The notes under the pieces are model-generated. The model was not told the DNA's origin, searched no databases, and saw nothing but the letters and a program-made list of their open reading frames with translations. Shown here one piece after another: positions 41,020 through 50,799 of a DNA stretch of 64,000 nt. The position numbers and the translations under genes were made by a program. How positions within the stretch are numbered: the stretch's first letter is position 1; each line of letters begins with the position of its first letter. This stretch comes from Porphyridium purpureum (taxonomy: Eukaryota > Rhodophyta > Bangiophyceae > Porphyridiales > Porphyridiaceae), in contig VRMN01000001.1 in the NCBI GenBank assembly GCA_008690995.1, positions 3,844,001 through 3,908,000 on the forward strand, given 5' to 3'.

Positions 41020-41760
41020 TCAAAATGGGTTTACTTTCTTGACCGTGACAAAAAGGTACAAGATCTCATCGTTCCCGATCAGCGCCCGCTCACCTGCCTG
41101 AATGTCGCTTAGCATAGTGAGTGCAACTCCACGAAGCACACGGCTGTCACCAGCACGCATACCCATTACGCCCACGTCCAGGGCCGGCGTCGCCTGCTTC
41201 GACCCCACGCGGAACAAGTACGGCCGCCGTGTGAATTCTTGGTCAATGACGGTTCCGTCGGCAGAAATCGCCTTGTAGTTGCAGATCACGAGTGACGACC
41301 TCACCGCCGCCTCACTGCTGGAGCCGTTTGCAGCATTGGCTGCGGTCTCATCTTGGTACTCGATCACATTTGATGGGCCTTCTGCAGGCTCACGTTCGTC
41401 CGCTAACATGGTCTTGATCGGCTTTTTGGGATCAAATGCCGGCGGCGCTTCGGTCGGTTCTGGTTTTCCTAGCGGCAGTAACCTATCCCTCGACTCGAAC
41501 AGCTCATCAACGCGCCTCGAGTCCATCACTGCTGCGTGCGCTGTATCTACCTGGCCACCTCCGTATGCAAGGATGCCCAGTCCCATCGCGCCGCCAAACA
41601 ACAGCGCCGAGCGGAGCGCGTCGCGGCGGCTCACATCACCCATACACAACCATGCCTTGCTGCATTTCCTCACAGACACCGAGCCCGTTCGCGCAAGCCT
41701 CGGAGGCGCAGGAGCGTTTGCCCTGACACACACGCCGTGAACCACAAACGCCATACTCAT
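41020..41760 (-). CDS. FKBP-type protein, thylakoid lumen (Tat) targeted
   Basis: The 246-residue protein has a bipartite targeting sequence. A basic plastid transit part is followed by a twin-arginine signal (R45-R46, SRRDALRSALLFGGAMG), a hydrophobic core and an AHA site at about 75-77. A divergent FKBP domain fills about 150-246 (LVICNYKAISADGTVIDQ, then ALDVGVMGMRAGDSRVL). Such lumenal FKBPs help fold or assemble photosynthetic complexes; many have lost most active-site residues, and this one also looks reduced. ACTGTAC-type heptamer GTACAGT lies 85 bases upstream. The 3' end converges with FIGL1. Confidence 0.88.
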   Translation of the reverse strand: MSMAFVVHGVCVRANAPAPPRLARTGSVSVRKCSKAWLCMGDVSRRDALRSALLFGGAMGLGILAYGGGQVDTAHAAVMDSRRVDELFESRDRLLPLGKPEPTEAPPAFDPKKPIKTMLADEREPAEGPSNVIEYQDETAANAANGSSSEAAVRSSLVICNYKAISADGTVIDQEFTRRPYLFRVGSKQATPALDVGVMGMRAGDSRVLRGVALTMLSDIQAGERALIGNDEILYLFVTVKKVNPF

Positions 41761-41844
41761 CGCGCGCCGTCACTGTGCATCCCCGTCGTCGCGACGTGGT
41801 CAATCAGATCTCGCTCCCCAAGGCCTCGACCCTGGAAAATGCAA

Positions 41845-41851
41845 GTACAGT
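41845..41851. promoter_or_regulatory. GTACAGT heptamer upstream of the FKBP gene
   Basis: One copy of the recurring heptamer lies 85 bases upstream of the FKBP start codon in a short intergenic gap. Function is inferred from recurrence only. Confidence 0.35.
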
Positions 41852-41895
41852 AAACGCGCGGGACGCATGTCACCCAATCGCTTCCTGCGGAATTT

Positions 41896-43266
41896 TTAAA
41901 AGTCAACCAAGCCTGGTCGCATGTGGTTGATATCATACATGTAGAGCACCTTGATCGATGGATCCATCGGATTCTGGGCAGCATTCGAGACACTGTCATT
42001 GCCTGAAGCCAGATCCTCCGCCACTTTCGCGTCGCGCTCGTCCTCTTCTCGCATAATATTGCGGATGGCCTTGGTGGGGCCGTCGAAGTGGAACGGCGCG
42101 CGCCGCACGTTGATGAGCCCCGGCTCCAAATTTCCCACTGCGCCTGGATTGTTCGTGAACATCACGTACGGAACTTGACTTCTGCGCAAAGCTTTGAGCG
42201 CAATCATGGCCGCCTTGGGTCCCCATTTCTGAAAGCCGTCAAACGAAAAGAGCAGGTCCGCTTTCGGATACATCATGCGGTCGGAAATTGTGATCAGATC
42301 GAATTGGCTGCTCAGTCCTGTCACGCTAGCTTCTTCAAAGGCCAGCTTACACGAACGCATCTCTTCGTACCCCACATCTAGCGCGTAATACTTAAAGTCC
42401 TGCAGCTCGAAATCAAGACGCTCAGCCAAATACGCCATGTAGTGCCTCGTTGTGGAGCACGGAAAGTCAATCAGGCTTGTCAACTTGTACATGCGCATAA
42501 CACGAAATATCATGTACGAAACGCGTGTCACATTGACCCCCCACGGGTCATAGCCCTGCACACGAAGACCGCGGAACTGCCGGTCGCGTTGGAGCTGCAG
42601 AATTTGTTGCTGCTGCTCGTCTCCCTCAGCAGACAAAGATGCGTTGGCCAGCACTGCCGGCAACGCATCAATGTCGGCAGCGAGCTCTTCCTCCTTCTCG
42701 CGAGCCGCTAAAGCCGCTTCATCTGCTGGTTCGTCTGCGGGCCGTTCTTGTTGCCGGAAAGGCTGCGGAGCGACGGCTCCTGAGCTAACAGCAGCCGCGG
42801 TTTCTTTCTGTTCGCGCTGATCTTGAGAACTTGGTGAATTTAGATGCTCGCTCTCTGTCACTTTTCCATCCGCATCTGTTTCATTCGCAGAATGTACCAC
42901 CCATTGCGGCCTCGCATTCGCATTGACTTCATTCCGGATCGAGTGGGCAACGGCTTCGTCGTACTCACCTTTCGAGTCTGTGCTTTTCTCGCGATAGGCA
43001 CTGGCGCTTTTCACGGCCTTTGCCGCTTCAAACGCGGACTCTTCGACCAAGCCATACGCGTATCCAGTGCCACGGTTTCCCGCCGCGTGTGACCATGACG
43101 GAACTGCCGGTATCGAAACCGACAGGGCGCGGCGCAACGTCCCGGACCTAATGGACAGGATGGTCTCATAAGTAAACAGAACGAGCGTCACAGCCACAAA
43201 CGCGGCTTCGAGGCGGCGCTGCCGCCGTCGGTTGTCATGTGGCTTGATGCTTTGATTATGGTTCAT
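41896..43266 (-). CDS. type II membrane methyltransferase-like protein
   Basis: The 456-residue protein has one signal-anchor helix (about 20-41), a 170-residue acidic stem and a Rossmann-like domain (about 240-440). The fold order fits a class I methyltransferase. LIDFPCSTTRHYMAYL stands where a 'DVPCGxG' SAM loop is expected, followed by YYALDVGYEEM, SQFDLITISDRMMY, then YVMFTNNPG and an INVRRAPFHFDGP end as in small-sugar methyltransferases. Orientation suggests a Golgi lumen enzyme. Red microalgae secrete methylated sulfated polysaccharides, so a role in their modification is plausible but inferred. The glycine-rich loop is unusually poor in Gly, so activity is uncertain. Confidence 0.68.
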   Translation of the reverse strand: MNHNQSIKPHDNRRRQRRLEAAFVAVTLVLFTYETILSIRSGTLRRALSVSIPAVPSWSHAAGNRGTGYAYGLVEESAFEAAKAVKSASAYREKSTDSKGEYDEAVAHSIRNEVNANARPQWVVHSANETDADGKVTESEHLNSPSSQDQREQKETAAAVSSGAVAPQPFRQQERPADEPADEAALAAREKEEELAADIDALPAVLANASLSAEGDEQQQQILQLQRDRQFRGLRVQGYDPWGVNVTRVSYMIFRVMRMYKLTSLIDFPCSTTRHYMAYLAERLDFELQDFKYYALDVGYEEMRSCKLAFEEASVTGLSSQFDLITISDRMMYPKADLLFSFDGFQKWGPKAAMIALKALRRSQVPYVMFTNNPGAVGNLEPGLINVRRAPFHFDGPTKAIRNIMREEDERDAKVAEDLASGNDSVSNAAQNPMDPSIKVLYMYDINHMRPGLVDF

Positions 43267-43686
43267 CTTCCTCTCGCTGCAAACTCCCAGCTACCTTTTT
43301 TCGAAACATACGCACGCTGTCAGGGAGACGTTCGACTCCTGCCAAAGATGTTTACTGGAAGTGAAAGGCACTGGCTTTAAGATTGGTGGACTCGTATGCA
43401 ACAGACTCCTTATTCATGGAGTACGTCGAGCGCGAGAGCTCGAGCGTATGCCTAGCCAAGGACGCATCGACGCATGGAGAAAACAGAACTCCTGAGAATG
43501 AGTACGGAGACGTACGTCGCCTCGCACAAGAACAGGAGAGCGTAGTGTTAAACATGCACAATACGTAGCCAGTATAACCAGCAAAAAAATTATGCTTACT
43601 TGCGGTGTTGACAACATGCCCGTAGCTCAGGAAGAAAGCGTGGCAGCGTCCCGGGACCAACGCAAAGCACAGCCTCGCGAGTCAAA
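43267..43686. other. intergenic region
   Basis: This holds the methyltransferase-like promoter. A 50-codon plus-strand ATG frame at 43416-43568 is hydrophilic and unsupported. Nothing else is recognised. Confidence 0.4.
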
Positions 43687-44940
43687 TCATTTGAAAAACA
43701 ATCCAGTGCAGAAGCCTTGAGCGAAGCCTGAGTCTACTACCGCCTCTTTCCAACAGATGCGTTCGTGCAATCTTCGAAAACGTCTGCTGCATGACTGTCG
43801 CGCGTTCAATTCCTTGTCCGATGGTCCGGCGTTCTCAGCGGGTGTCCGCAGCTTGAAACTTTTACCCAGCGACTCTTCCGCGTCCGAGAGCAACAGACCG
43901 AGCTCATTCTCAACAGACTCAAGTAGAGCCCGGCTGAAGAGGGCATTGCTCAGACGACCTGCGAGGGATATGAAGGCGATCTCCATATTGCCCGCCCAAC
44001 GCAACTCACGCACTTCAATGTCGAGACCGGTGAATGGCAGAAAATCCATTTCAAGCCCAAACATCACAAGGTGGATCCACAAAAACGTTCGTTTCGCCTT
44101 CTCTTCTGCATATTGAATAATATCTGTCCTCAAGTGTCCGATAAATACAAGTAGATCTAGTTTGGCCCTCACCGGATTATCCCCGCCCCCACGCGCAAAT
44201 GCGTGAGTGCTTGAAACCATGGCTAAATCACGCAAACACTTATTGAACCAAGGCACCAGGCGTGTGAGCTTTGAATCATCTACAGAAACTCTGTATCGCA
44301 CAAGCAAAGGCGCACCACGAAAGCTTCGCCACGGCAGGGATCAAAGAATACGTTCACTCCTGTGACTGCTGTTGTATGTGATACGGACGTGACTCCAGGT
44401 CCGTACGTCCAGACGAGCGTGTCGACAGCAGGACTCACCAGAAGTGTCGGCTCAGGGTATGAGCAGAATGCGCATAAACCCATCACGCACCCGTGCGGCA
44501 GTGATAAAGAGAGCAGTTTTTCCATCCATGCATTCTAGGTTTACGCCGGCAAGGCGCACCACGTTGCACATGCGCACACTGCAAAGCCTGCCATGACCAT
44601 TCACTGCCGCATGGAACAAGGCCCTGAACCGTTCCGAGCATACGATACTCACACGCACGCTGCATGAGACCAACAACCAGAAGGATGATGGACTGCTACA
44701 TGTTGCAACTCTCATCAAAGCCGTCCATCATCCGCGGCGGTTTGTCCATGTTGCCGGCCGCGTTCACGTTAACGTCAGGCTTCGTCAGCACGCGCAAACG
44801 CGTCAAACATCCTTCTTTGAGCGCGATGCTCAGCAGCGTCAAGGAGGGTTTATTGTCTTCACGCTCATCCGCGGGCGCGCCAAGCTCCGAATGCCGCGCT
44901 AACCTGACCACATCACTCCGAATTACCGCTGCGCGCACTT
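43687..44940 (-). pseudogene. degenerate ankyrin-like stretch, or unrecognised multi-exon gene
   Basis: Three overlapping minus-strand open frames look partly coding but do not join in one frame. The frame ending at 44696 has LLSIALKEGCLTRLRVL and DVNVNAAGN, and the frame ending at 44452 has FRALFHAAVNGHGRL and GKTALFITAARVRDGF; both are ankyrin-like. The frame ending at 43687 (up to about 44340) encodes some 215 residues of ordinary composition with no known domain and no ATG at its upstream end. This could be a decayed ankyrin gene of the host, or several exons with introns I cannot place. No splice sites as clear as in the KGD4 gene were found. Confidence 0.35.
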
Positions 44941-45085
44941 GGCATGCTCCACGTGACGCGCCCTACACCGTTCGCCTCCGGTGCGGTCCCCGTCTCATCC
45001 ATTCCGCTCCGTCTTCGCCCTCGCCTGCTCCTCCGCCTGCAAAAATCGCAGTTTTTATAGTAAAACGCGCGTGTTTGTTGAATAC

Positions 45086-45093
45086 TTTCGCGC
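45086..45093. promoter_or_regulatory. E2F-type site (TTTCGCGC) upstream of the kinase gene
   Basis: TTTCGCGC matches TTTSSCGC and lies 111 bases upstream of the kinase start codon. A single site has limited weight. Confidence 0.3.
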
Positions 45094-45203
45094 ATTTTTG
45101 TGGGTCCACGAAGAGGTTTGTCGCGTGTGTTTGTCGGCGACTTTCATCGACCGGTTGGTGAAGAAGAAGACGAAGATGGAACGGAGATAAGAGACGAGGC
45201 GAC

Positions 45204-46868
45204 ATGGCAAGCGGTGAACAATATGAGCTCCCATCTGTGGCGGGGCTGCACCCGGCACAACGTATGAGCGTTGATTTGCGCGCGGTGGTGGACACGGGCG
45301 CTTTGAGTAGCGCGTCTGCGCAACAGGCACCGCAAGGTGCAAGTAGCAAGCAAGCAGAGCAGGACGATGTGGGCGTCTTGCGCTATAGCTCATTACCCAC
45401 GACAATGAAGGGACTGGTGGCCGTGCATGACCCTGCGTCTCTGGAATTACTGATGCTTGCGTCGCATGGTTCAGCGAATACCGGGCTAGCCGCAAAGCTG
45501 AAGAAGAACGCGCACAAGAATTCGCCATATTTTCTGCTGCTCAATCACAGTCAGCTCTTTCTGTTTGAAAACGAAATCCGCGTGGGCGGGCCCATCTCGG
45601 CACCGTTGATGACCTTAGACATGCTGGATACTGAAGTTGATGTGGGCGGCTCTCCGCTCGAGATTCTGCTCAGGATCGAAAGCAATGCACAAGCCAAGGC
45701 GGGTTCAAGTAGTGCTGCGTCGCACGGTCCGTCAAACCACATCCAGACATCTCAGAAGAGACTCTTTCGCTTTCTGACTCCAAATCAAGAATCCATGGAG
45801 CGCTGGTTCTACTGCCTAAAGCGCTCGCGCAATTCGGTACACGAGTTTTACGAGCTGGGTAAGGTTATTGGACAGGGTGCCTTTGGCAAGGTGCTGATTG
45901 CCCGCGACCGAGTCACAGGAGAGCTGTGTGTTGTGAAGCAAATGGTGAAGAATAGCAGCAGCCGCAGACAGCTGGCCTTGCTGCAAAGAGAGATGAGCAT
46001 TTTGAAGCGCATTGACTGCAGGTATGTGGTCATGGCATACGATATCTTTCACTCTGAGACGCAGGTCAGCATTGTTATGGAACTTATGCGCGGTGGAGAG
46101 CTGTACGATCTTTTTGCCGAGCATCGCGTTTTCTCCGAGGAGATTGCTTGCCATATTACGAATCAATTGCTTGAAGGGCTCTACTATTTACACGCGCGCG
46201 GCATAGTTCATCGCGATATTAAGCCGGAAAATATCCTTTTGCTGGACAGCAACCCATTACCTACTGTCAAGCTTACTGATTTTGGCCTCAGCAATATGCT
46301 TGAATCCGGTCTGATGACGGAAAATTTGCTCAACTCGGTCGTGGGTTCCTTGTTGTACGTGGCACCCGAGCTGCTCGCTGGGAAGGGCTATGATTATAGC
46401 GTGGATATTTGGGCCGTGGGCGTCATCTTGTATGCTCTGCTTTCTGGGCAGCTGCCATTCAATATCCACGACAAGGCAAATTATGAGCGGTTCTTGTTCT
46501 ACGGCCCTTCCTTTACGCAAGAAGTTTGGAAGTCTGTAAGCAACGTGGCCAAGTGGTTTGTTCGTGCAATGCTGCAAGTCAGTCCGTCGCGCAGACTGAG
46601 TGCGCTTGGCGCTTTGCAGCACCCGTGGATTAAGGCCAATCCATACAGCTCGATCATTGCTCGCAGTCTTCCGCCCGGAGTGCGCTTTTTACCGCAAACG
46701 CCGGCGCTCTTGAGGTTCAGAGGTGGCGTGTATGCTATTATATTTTTGCGATCCATTGCACTGGGTAGCGCACCAAAGGGAGGTGAAGACTGGCACCCGG
46801 ATAGCGATCTCATGAAGCAGTGGGTTGAGAAGGTCTCTTATACATTGAGTGCAACAATTCAGAGGTAG
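45204..46868 (+). CDS. protein kinase, CAMK type, with N-terminal PH-like domain
   Basis: The 554-residue protein has a PH-like domain at about 65-210 (YFLLLNHSQLFLFENEIR and a C-terminal MERWFYCLKRS helix) and a full kinase domain at about 217-475. Catalytic elements are intact: glycine loop GQGAFGKV at 223-230, K245, H336-R337-D338 followed by IKPEN, and D359-F-G. The activation segment ends in VAPELL, and the overall pattern (ELYDLF, DYSVDIWAVGVILYALLSG) points to the CAMK group. There are no EF hands. PH domains bind phosphoinositides or partners, so membrane-linked signalling is likely. The C-terminal 75 residues are hydrophobic in part and of unknown use. The start ATG at 45204 is the first in frame. 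Confidence 0.9.
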   Translation: MASGEQYELPSVAGLHPAQRMSVDLRAVVDTGALSSASAQQAPQGASSKQAEQDDVGVLRYSSLPTTMKGLVAVHDPASLELLMLASHGSANTGLAAKLKKNAHKNSPYFLLLNHSQLFLFENEIRVGGPISAPLMTLDMLDTEVDVGGSPLEILLRIESNAQAKAGSSSAASHGPSNHIQTSQKRLFRFLTPNQESMERWFYCLKRSRNSVHEFYELGKVIGQGAFGKVLIARDRVTGELCVVKQMVKNSSSRRQLALLQREMSILKRIDCRYVVMAYDIFHSETQVSIVMELMRGGELYDLFAEHRVFSEEIACHITNQLLEGLYYLHARGIVHRDIKPENILLLDSNPLPTVKLTDFGLSNMLESGLMTENLLNSVVGSLLYVAPELLAGKGYDYSVDIWAVGVILYALLSGQLPFNIHDKANYERFLFYGPSFTQEVWKSVSNVAKWFVRAMLQVSPSRRLSALGALQHPWIKANPYSSIIARSLPPGVRFLPQTPALLRFRGGVYAIIFLRSIALGSAPKGGEDWHPDSDLMKQWVEKVSYTLSATIQR

Positions 46869-47072
46869 ATCAGGTCTGGTCGTCATCTTTGAAGTGACGT
46901 TTGCTCCCATATTGGGTGTGAAAGAAAGGAACACGTTGCGCAGAGATTGAGTGTGAGTCAGGACAGGCAGGGCTCATTTATTCCCATGCATGAGTTTCAA
47001 CGGCTTACATACGTTTTCGTGTACCTGTAACGGATGCTTTCATAAAAGGTGCGAAAAAAGACGGGCCTGCGC

Positions 47073-48179
47073 TTACTTTGCTTTCAAGCACGAAAGCGCC
47101 TTTCCACTACGCGTTGTGGCCTTGCGGTCCTTTACCGCCTTCTTCTTTTTCGGCAGACATGAGGCGTCCTTGGACTTCATGTTCTGATCTTTGCCTGCGA
47201 CCTGCTTCTTTGGCATACACCCATTCGATTTCGATTTCGATTTCGATTCTGGTTTTGGTTTCTTTTCCGCGCCAGAGTCACTCTTCTTGAGCGGCAAACA
47301 CTGCTTACCTCCCTTCTTCGTCCTGCTACTACCAATGCTACTGTTGGAGCTGTTGCTGGACGTGGACCACCACCCAAGCTGCGCGATTTTCAAAGCTTTT
47401 GTATCCTTTTCAGTGGCACGGTGCTTTTGACCGTTTGATGGTGACACGCAACCGTCGCGTTCGATTTGCCGGGCAATGCGCCGCTGTTCACGCTTCTGCT
47501 TTGATGGAAAGCACAAGCAGGCGTCATCAAATTCCATTTCCTTGCGTCTGTAGGGCTGGCGCGGCTCCACTCGGCTGCGCTTGGAATGTTGAGCTTTCGA
47601 GTTCAACTTTGATTCTGGCAGCGACTGCTTGGTCGGACGAGCTTCGGCAGCATTCCTTCGACTTGACACGGCCAACGCACCGGTGTCTGGCGCAGCGCCC
47701 GTGCTCGACGGGAGAAACCAGCATGCATTTTCAGGTTCCTTAATGGATTGGCGGCGGGACGGAAGTTTTTTGTCCGCGATGAGCTGCAAGAAAGCGCTCG
47801 CCTTCTTACCACAAGCGAATCCGATTCCAATACCAACGCTTTCAACGGGCCACCATTCATGAAAGCGCTCCGACTTTTCGGTATATTTAAGCTTGTTGTC
47901 AATGCTCGACAAGCACACCTCGTCTGTATCCAAGTTCACCGCCAGAAGCAAATACATACGTTTTCCGGAGCCCGAATCACGCTTAGCAACCACCACATAC
48001 CCATCAAAGGACTTGGTGCTCCAAGTATACGTACCGTTCGCGTCCAACTTGGCTTCATAAAAGCGCACGTCCGCCGCATCGACCATCCGTGCGCTTGACG
48101 CGCCGCACCTCTCGAGTATTGACACCACGTCGGTGCCAGCCATTTGATATAGGTCTGAGTACGGCACACGATGTTGCAT
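47073..48179 (-). CDS. WH1/EVH1-like domain protein with basic Cys-Pro-Lys tail
   Basis: The 368-residue protein has an N-terminal WH1/EVH1-like domain (about 15-130). The strand order YEAKLDANGTYTWS, YVVVAKRD, MYLLLAVNLD and the closing FHEWWPVESVGIGIGFAC with a C-terminal helix fit WASP/Ena-type WH1 domains, which bind proline-rich ligands. The remainder is strongly basic and repeats short Cys-Lys blocks: CLCFPSKQK, CLPLKK, GCMPKK, SCLPKKKK and SCLKAK. No CRIB, polyproline or WH2/VCA part is seen, so it is not a standard WASP. A GATTTC-type microsatellite (47222-47248) encodes a Lys-Ser repeat. The ATG at 48179 is used because the upstream open codons start at GTG. Confidence 0.78.
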   Translation of the reverse strand: MQHRVPYSDLYQMAGTDVVSILERCGASSARMVDAADVRFYEAKLDANGTYTWSTKSFDGYVVVAKRDSGSGKRMYLLLAVNLDTDEVCLSSIDNKLKYTEKSERFHEWWPVESVGIGIGFACGKKASAFLQLIADKKLPSRRQSIKEPENACWFLPSSTGAAPDTGALAVSSRRNAAEARPTKQSLPESKLNSKAQHSKRSRVEPRQPYRRKEMEFDDACLCFPSKQKREQRRIARQIERDGCVSPSNGQKHRATEKDTKALKIAQLGWWSTSSNSSNSSIGSSRTKKGGKQCLPLKKSDSGAEKKPKPESKSKSKSNGCMPKKQVAGKDQNMKSKDASCLPKKKKAVKDRKATTRSGKALSCLKAK

Positions 48180-49485
48180 GGGACTTAATGTGAGCTCTTG
48201 GCTAGTATCATGAACGCAATCGCCCAACGTCGCTGGAACGCTTCTCGAGTCGCAGCGCACGTTCGGCTATCATTCGGGCGAGTCACGCGTTTATATAGAG
48301 TCGCGACGCGTCGAAGTTTGTCAAACTTTGATACAGAGAGACACGCATTCGGCAGCGCTCTGAAACCTTCCCGGTTCCCTGTGCCCGTCTCGCTCACTGG
48401 AAGCTTTTCTCGACGAGAGACGGCGAAAGCCTAGTGCAAGCCGCAAATGCCAACAAACGTTGCATACACTGTATGAACCGGTCGTGTCACGAACTGCTGG
48501 CCGGCGAGGCGATGATGACCCAACAAGATGCGATTTCATGCGCGCGCTAGTCTCATCACTCCAGCCGTCCAAACCAATGGAACTGCTTACGTCTATGGAC
48601 CTTGCCAGTGAGCGCGCGCGTCTGCCTTGTTCAGTAAACAGATACTCACAAAGAGGCATGTGCCGCCCCATCTTTGAAATATTTGAATCGAAGACCGCCA
48701 CGTGCTGCCCTACCAGTATCCGAAATCAGGATCTGTCGTCATCGTGCAGCTCGAAAGTCGCGTCTGCATAGACGTTGTCGTGGCCTCCCCCGTCCGGGAA
48801 ATTCACGGGCACACGCGCTCACGGCTCATCGGGTCTCATACGAGACAGAATGCGGGTCATCGAGCTTCGTACCGAGCCATGTTCTAACGTTATTTCACTT
48901 TCGAAATCATCGTTGCACCAATACGACACAACAGCCTTCCACACAAGCGCCCTTTCACTGCGTCGCGACCCCTTGCTTGAAATCCGGGCAAAAAACAGAA
49001 AAAACGATTTCGATCGAGGGGGTTTTCGTCGCCGTCGGCACGGCCTGGCCCCGCCGATGACGCGCGGCCTGAAGGGATAGAGCACGGAGCAAGCGCGGAA
49101 AGCGTCCGGAAGCCGTGCCACCTGCAAGCACTCACACTGCCAGAAGAACGATTTCCCTCGAGCCTCCTGCTCCTCTTGCTGTGCCGCTGCTATACGGACA
49201 ACGTTGACCGGCTTGCTAGTTTCTTTCTAAAATTCAGTCGTTTTAATATAAACTTGAGAGGGGCGTAAGCGTGAGCCCGTGTCCGACGGAGACCAGCAAC
49301 AGCGTGACACAAGCAAGAGGAAGAGACTGGATAAAGTCGTTCCCGTTCCTAACCCCCCTTGGACGCCGCCGACCAAACTGTAACCAACATATCGCCTTCT
49401 AATAGCGTACAGGCAGAGAAACGTCCAGCATGTTCACGCGTATGCGCACTCGACTGCGTAGCCCACGACGCTGTGCATCGGCCGG
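48180..49485 (-). other. unresolved coding-like stretch, minus strand
   Basis: From about 49228 down to 48321 one minus-strand frame reads as plausible protein in several blocks: NVVRIAAAQQEEQEARGKSF, ALVWKAVVSYWCNDDFESEI, NFPDGGGHDNVYADATFEL and HVAVFDSNISKMGRHMPLCE. It is interrupted only by two TGA codons (48822-48820 and 48729-48727). The first block follows TTTTAG with CTGA just before it, like an acceptor, and a TTTTTTCTGTTTTTT run at about 49003-48989 resembles an intron end. No ATG start is seen. A multi-exon gene, a decayed gene or a selenoprotein are all possible; plus-strand frames are also fairly open. Confidence 0.35.
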
Positions 49486-50799
49486 CTACCCCAAGAGGTA
49501 AAACGCGCAGCCCACCATAAGGTAAATGATAATAAGCGTTATGCCTTCCAGCCAGTTGGAGGACGAATCTCGAAGCGTGAGGTTGGCAAGGCCAACAGCA
49601 ATGACAACTGAGGACAAGTCCATCATGTTCATCGCCAAAGTGAGGTGCTCCCCACCCATAAGCCAGGACAGAATCACCATAAGCGGAGCGGCAAACATCG
49701 CGATCTGCACAGAGCTCCCACACGCAATGCCGATAGCCAGGTCCATCTTATTCTTCATCGCGACCATCACGGCGCTCAGGTGTTCCACCGCGTTGCCGAT
49801 CACGGGCAGAAGGATTAGCGCCACGAACGTCGGGCTCAGGTTGAAGGCCTTTGAGAACCCCTCGATCGACGAGACCAGAAACTCGGAACACAGCGATACG
49901 ATCAAGACATCCACCACAAGAATTGCCAACGCGAATTTCATTGGCACCGGGCTCTTCGCGTCCCCCTCGGAAAAGCCGTCATCGGCAATGTGCTCGATGT
50001 CAATACCGGCATCTACCATGTTATCTAGCAGGGCGTCCGTTTCGCCGGCGTCCTCATCGAAATCGTCTGCGTGGGTAAACAGCTGGAACACCAGATAGCA
50101 AACGTATACGATCAGAATCAGAATCGCAGCCAGCAACGAAAACAACTCGTTCTTGAACTCTTTGTTTTCGACTCGCAGCGCACCGAGTGAACTACTGAAC
50201 AGAGTCGGCAAGACAAAGCCGACCGCAGCGACGCCCAGCGCGAGCGAGTTGGCCTCTACAACGGCCGGGGTGATGCGCTGCTCGCGAAACAAGAGCCCTC
50301 CGAAAAAGAGGCTCGATCCCAGCACAAGGAGGAGGTTGGACAGGATGGAACCAATCAGCGTGCTGCGAACCACATCAAGTTGGCCCGTGCGCAGCGCAGC
50401 AATGGACAGGATGATTTCAACCGCATTCCCAAACGTCGCGTTGATGAGACCCCCGATGGTCTCATTGGTGTGGTCGGCCACATCCTCTGTGGCGCGGCCA
50501 AGAATGGTCGCCAGCGGCACGCAGCCAATAAAGTTGAAGACAAACACCAGCGAGTCGTTCCACCGCAAGATCCCAGCCAGAATGCCGAGAGGAACACACA
50601 CGAGGAGGTAATTAAGCGGAGAGGAGTATCCATGCAAACCCAGTTTGTATCCGTCCGCCATGGTATTGAGCGGCATGACCGCGGCGCGAGCCGTCGACGT
50701 CAGCATCAAGCTGGCGGGATTCTGCCCCCGCGCCGACCCAGGTCGCTTCCCCTCGCGATCCGCGCTCGCCGTGCCATTATTCTTCGCATTCACCTCCAT
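49486..50799 (-). CDS. CAX-type Ca2+/H+ antiporter
   Basis: The 437-residue protein is a cation/proton exchanger of the CAX group. It has about eleven membrane helices in two halves, each with the signature GNAVE motif: GNAVE at 124-128 (INATFGNAVEIILS) and at 335-339 (LPVIGNAVEHLSA). An acidic loop at about 244-282 (DDFDEDAGETDALLD) separates the halves, as in plant and fungal members. These proteins load Ca2+ or other divalent cations into vacuoles using the proton gradient. The start ATG at 50799 is chosen because the upstream codons begin at GTG; the N-terminal 50 residues are basic and hydrophilic. Confidence 0.95.
   Translation of the reverse strand: MEVNAKNNGTASADREGKRPGSARGQNPASLMLTSTARAAVMPLNTMADGYKLGLHGYSSPLNYLLVCVPLGILAGILRWNDSLVFVFNFIGCVPLATILGRATEDVADHTNETIGGLINATFGNAVEIILSIAALRTGQLDVVRSTLIGSILSNLLLVLGSSLFFGGLLFREQRITPAVVEANSLALGVAAVGFVLPTLFSSSLGALRVENKEFKNELFSLLAAILILIVYVCYLVFQLFTHADDFDEDAGETDALLDNMVDAGIDIEHIADDGFSEGDAKSPVPMKFALAILVVDVLIVSLCSEFLVSSIEGFSKAFNLSPTFVALILLPVIGNAVEHLSAVMVAMKNKMDLAIGIACGSSVQIAMFAAPLMVILSWLMGGEHLTLAMNMMDLSSVVIAVGLANLTLRDSSSNWLEGITLIIIYLMVGCAFYLLG

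Noticed and set aside
43325-43345. GTTCGACTCC resembling a tRNA B box
   Set aside because: The flanking bases do not form a T stem and no A box or acceptor stem can be built around it.
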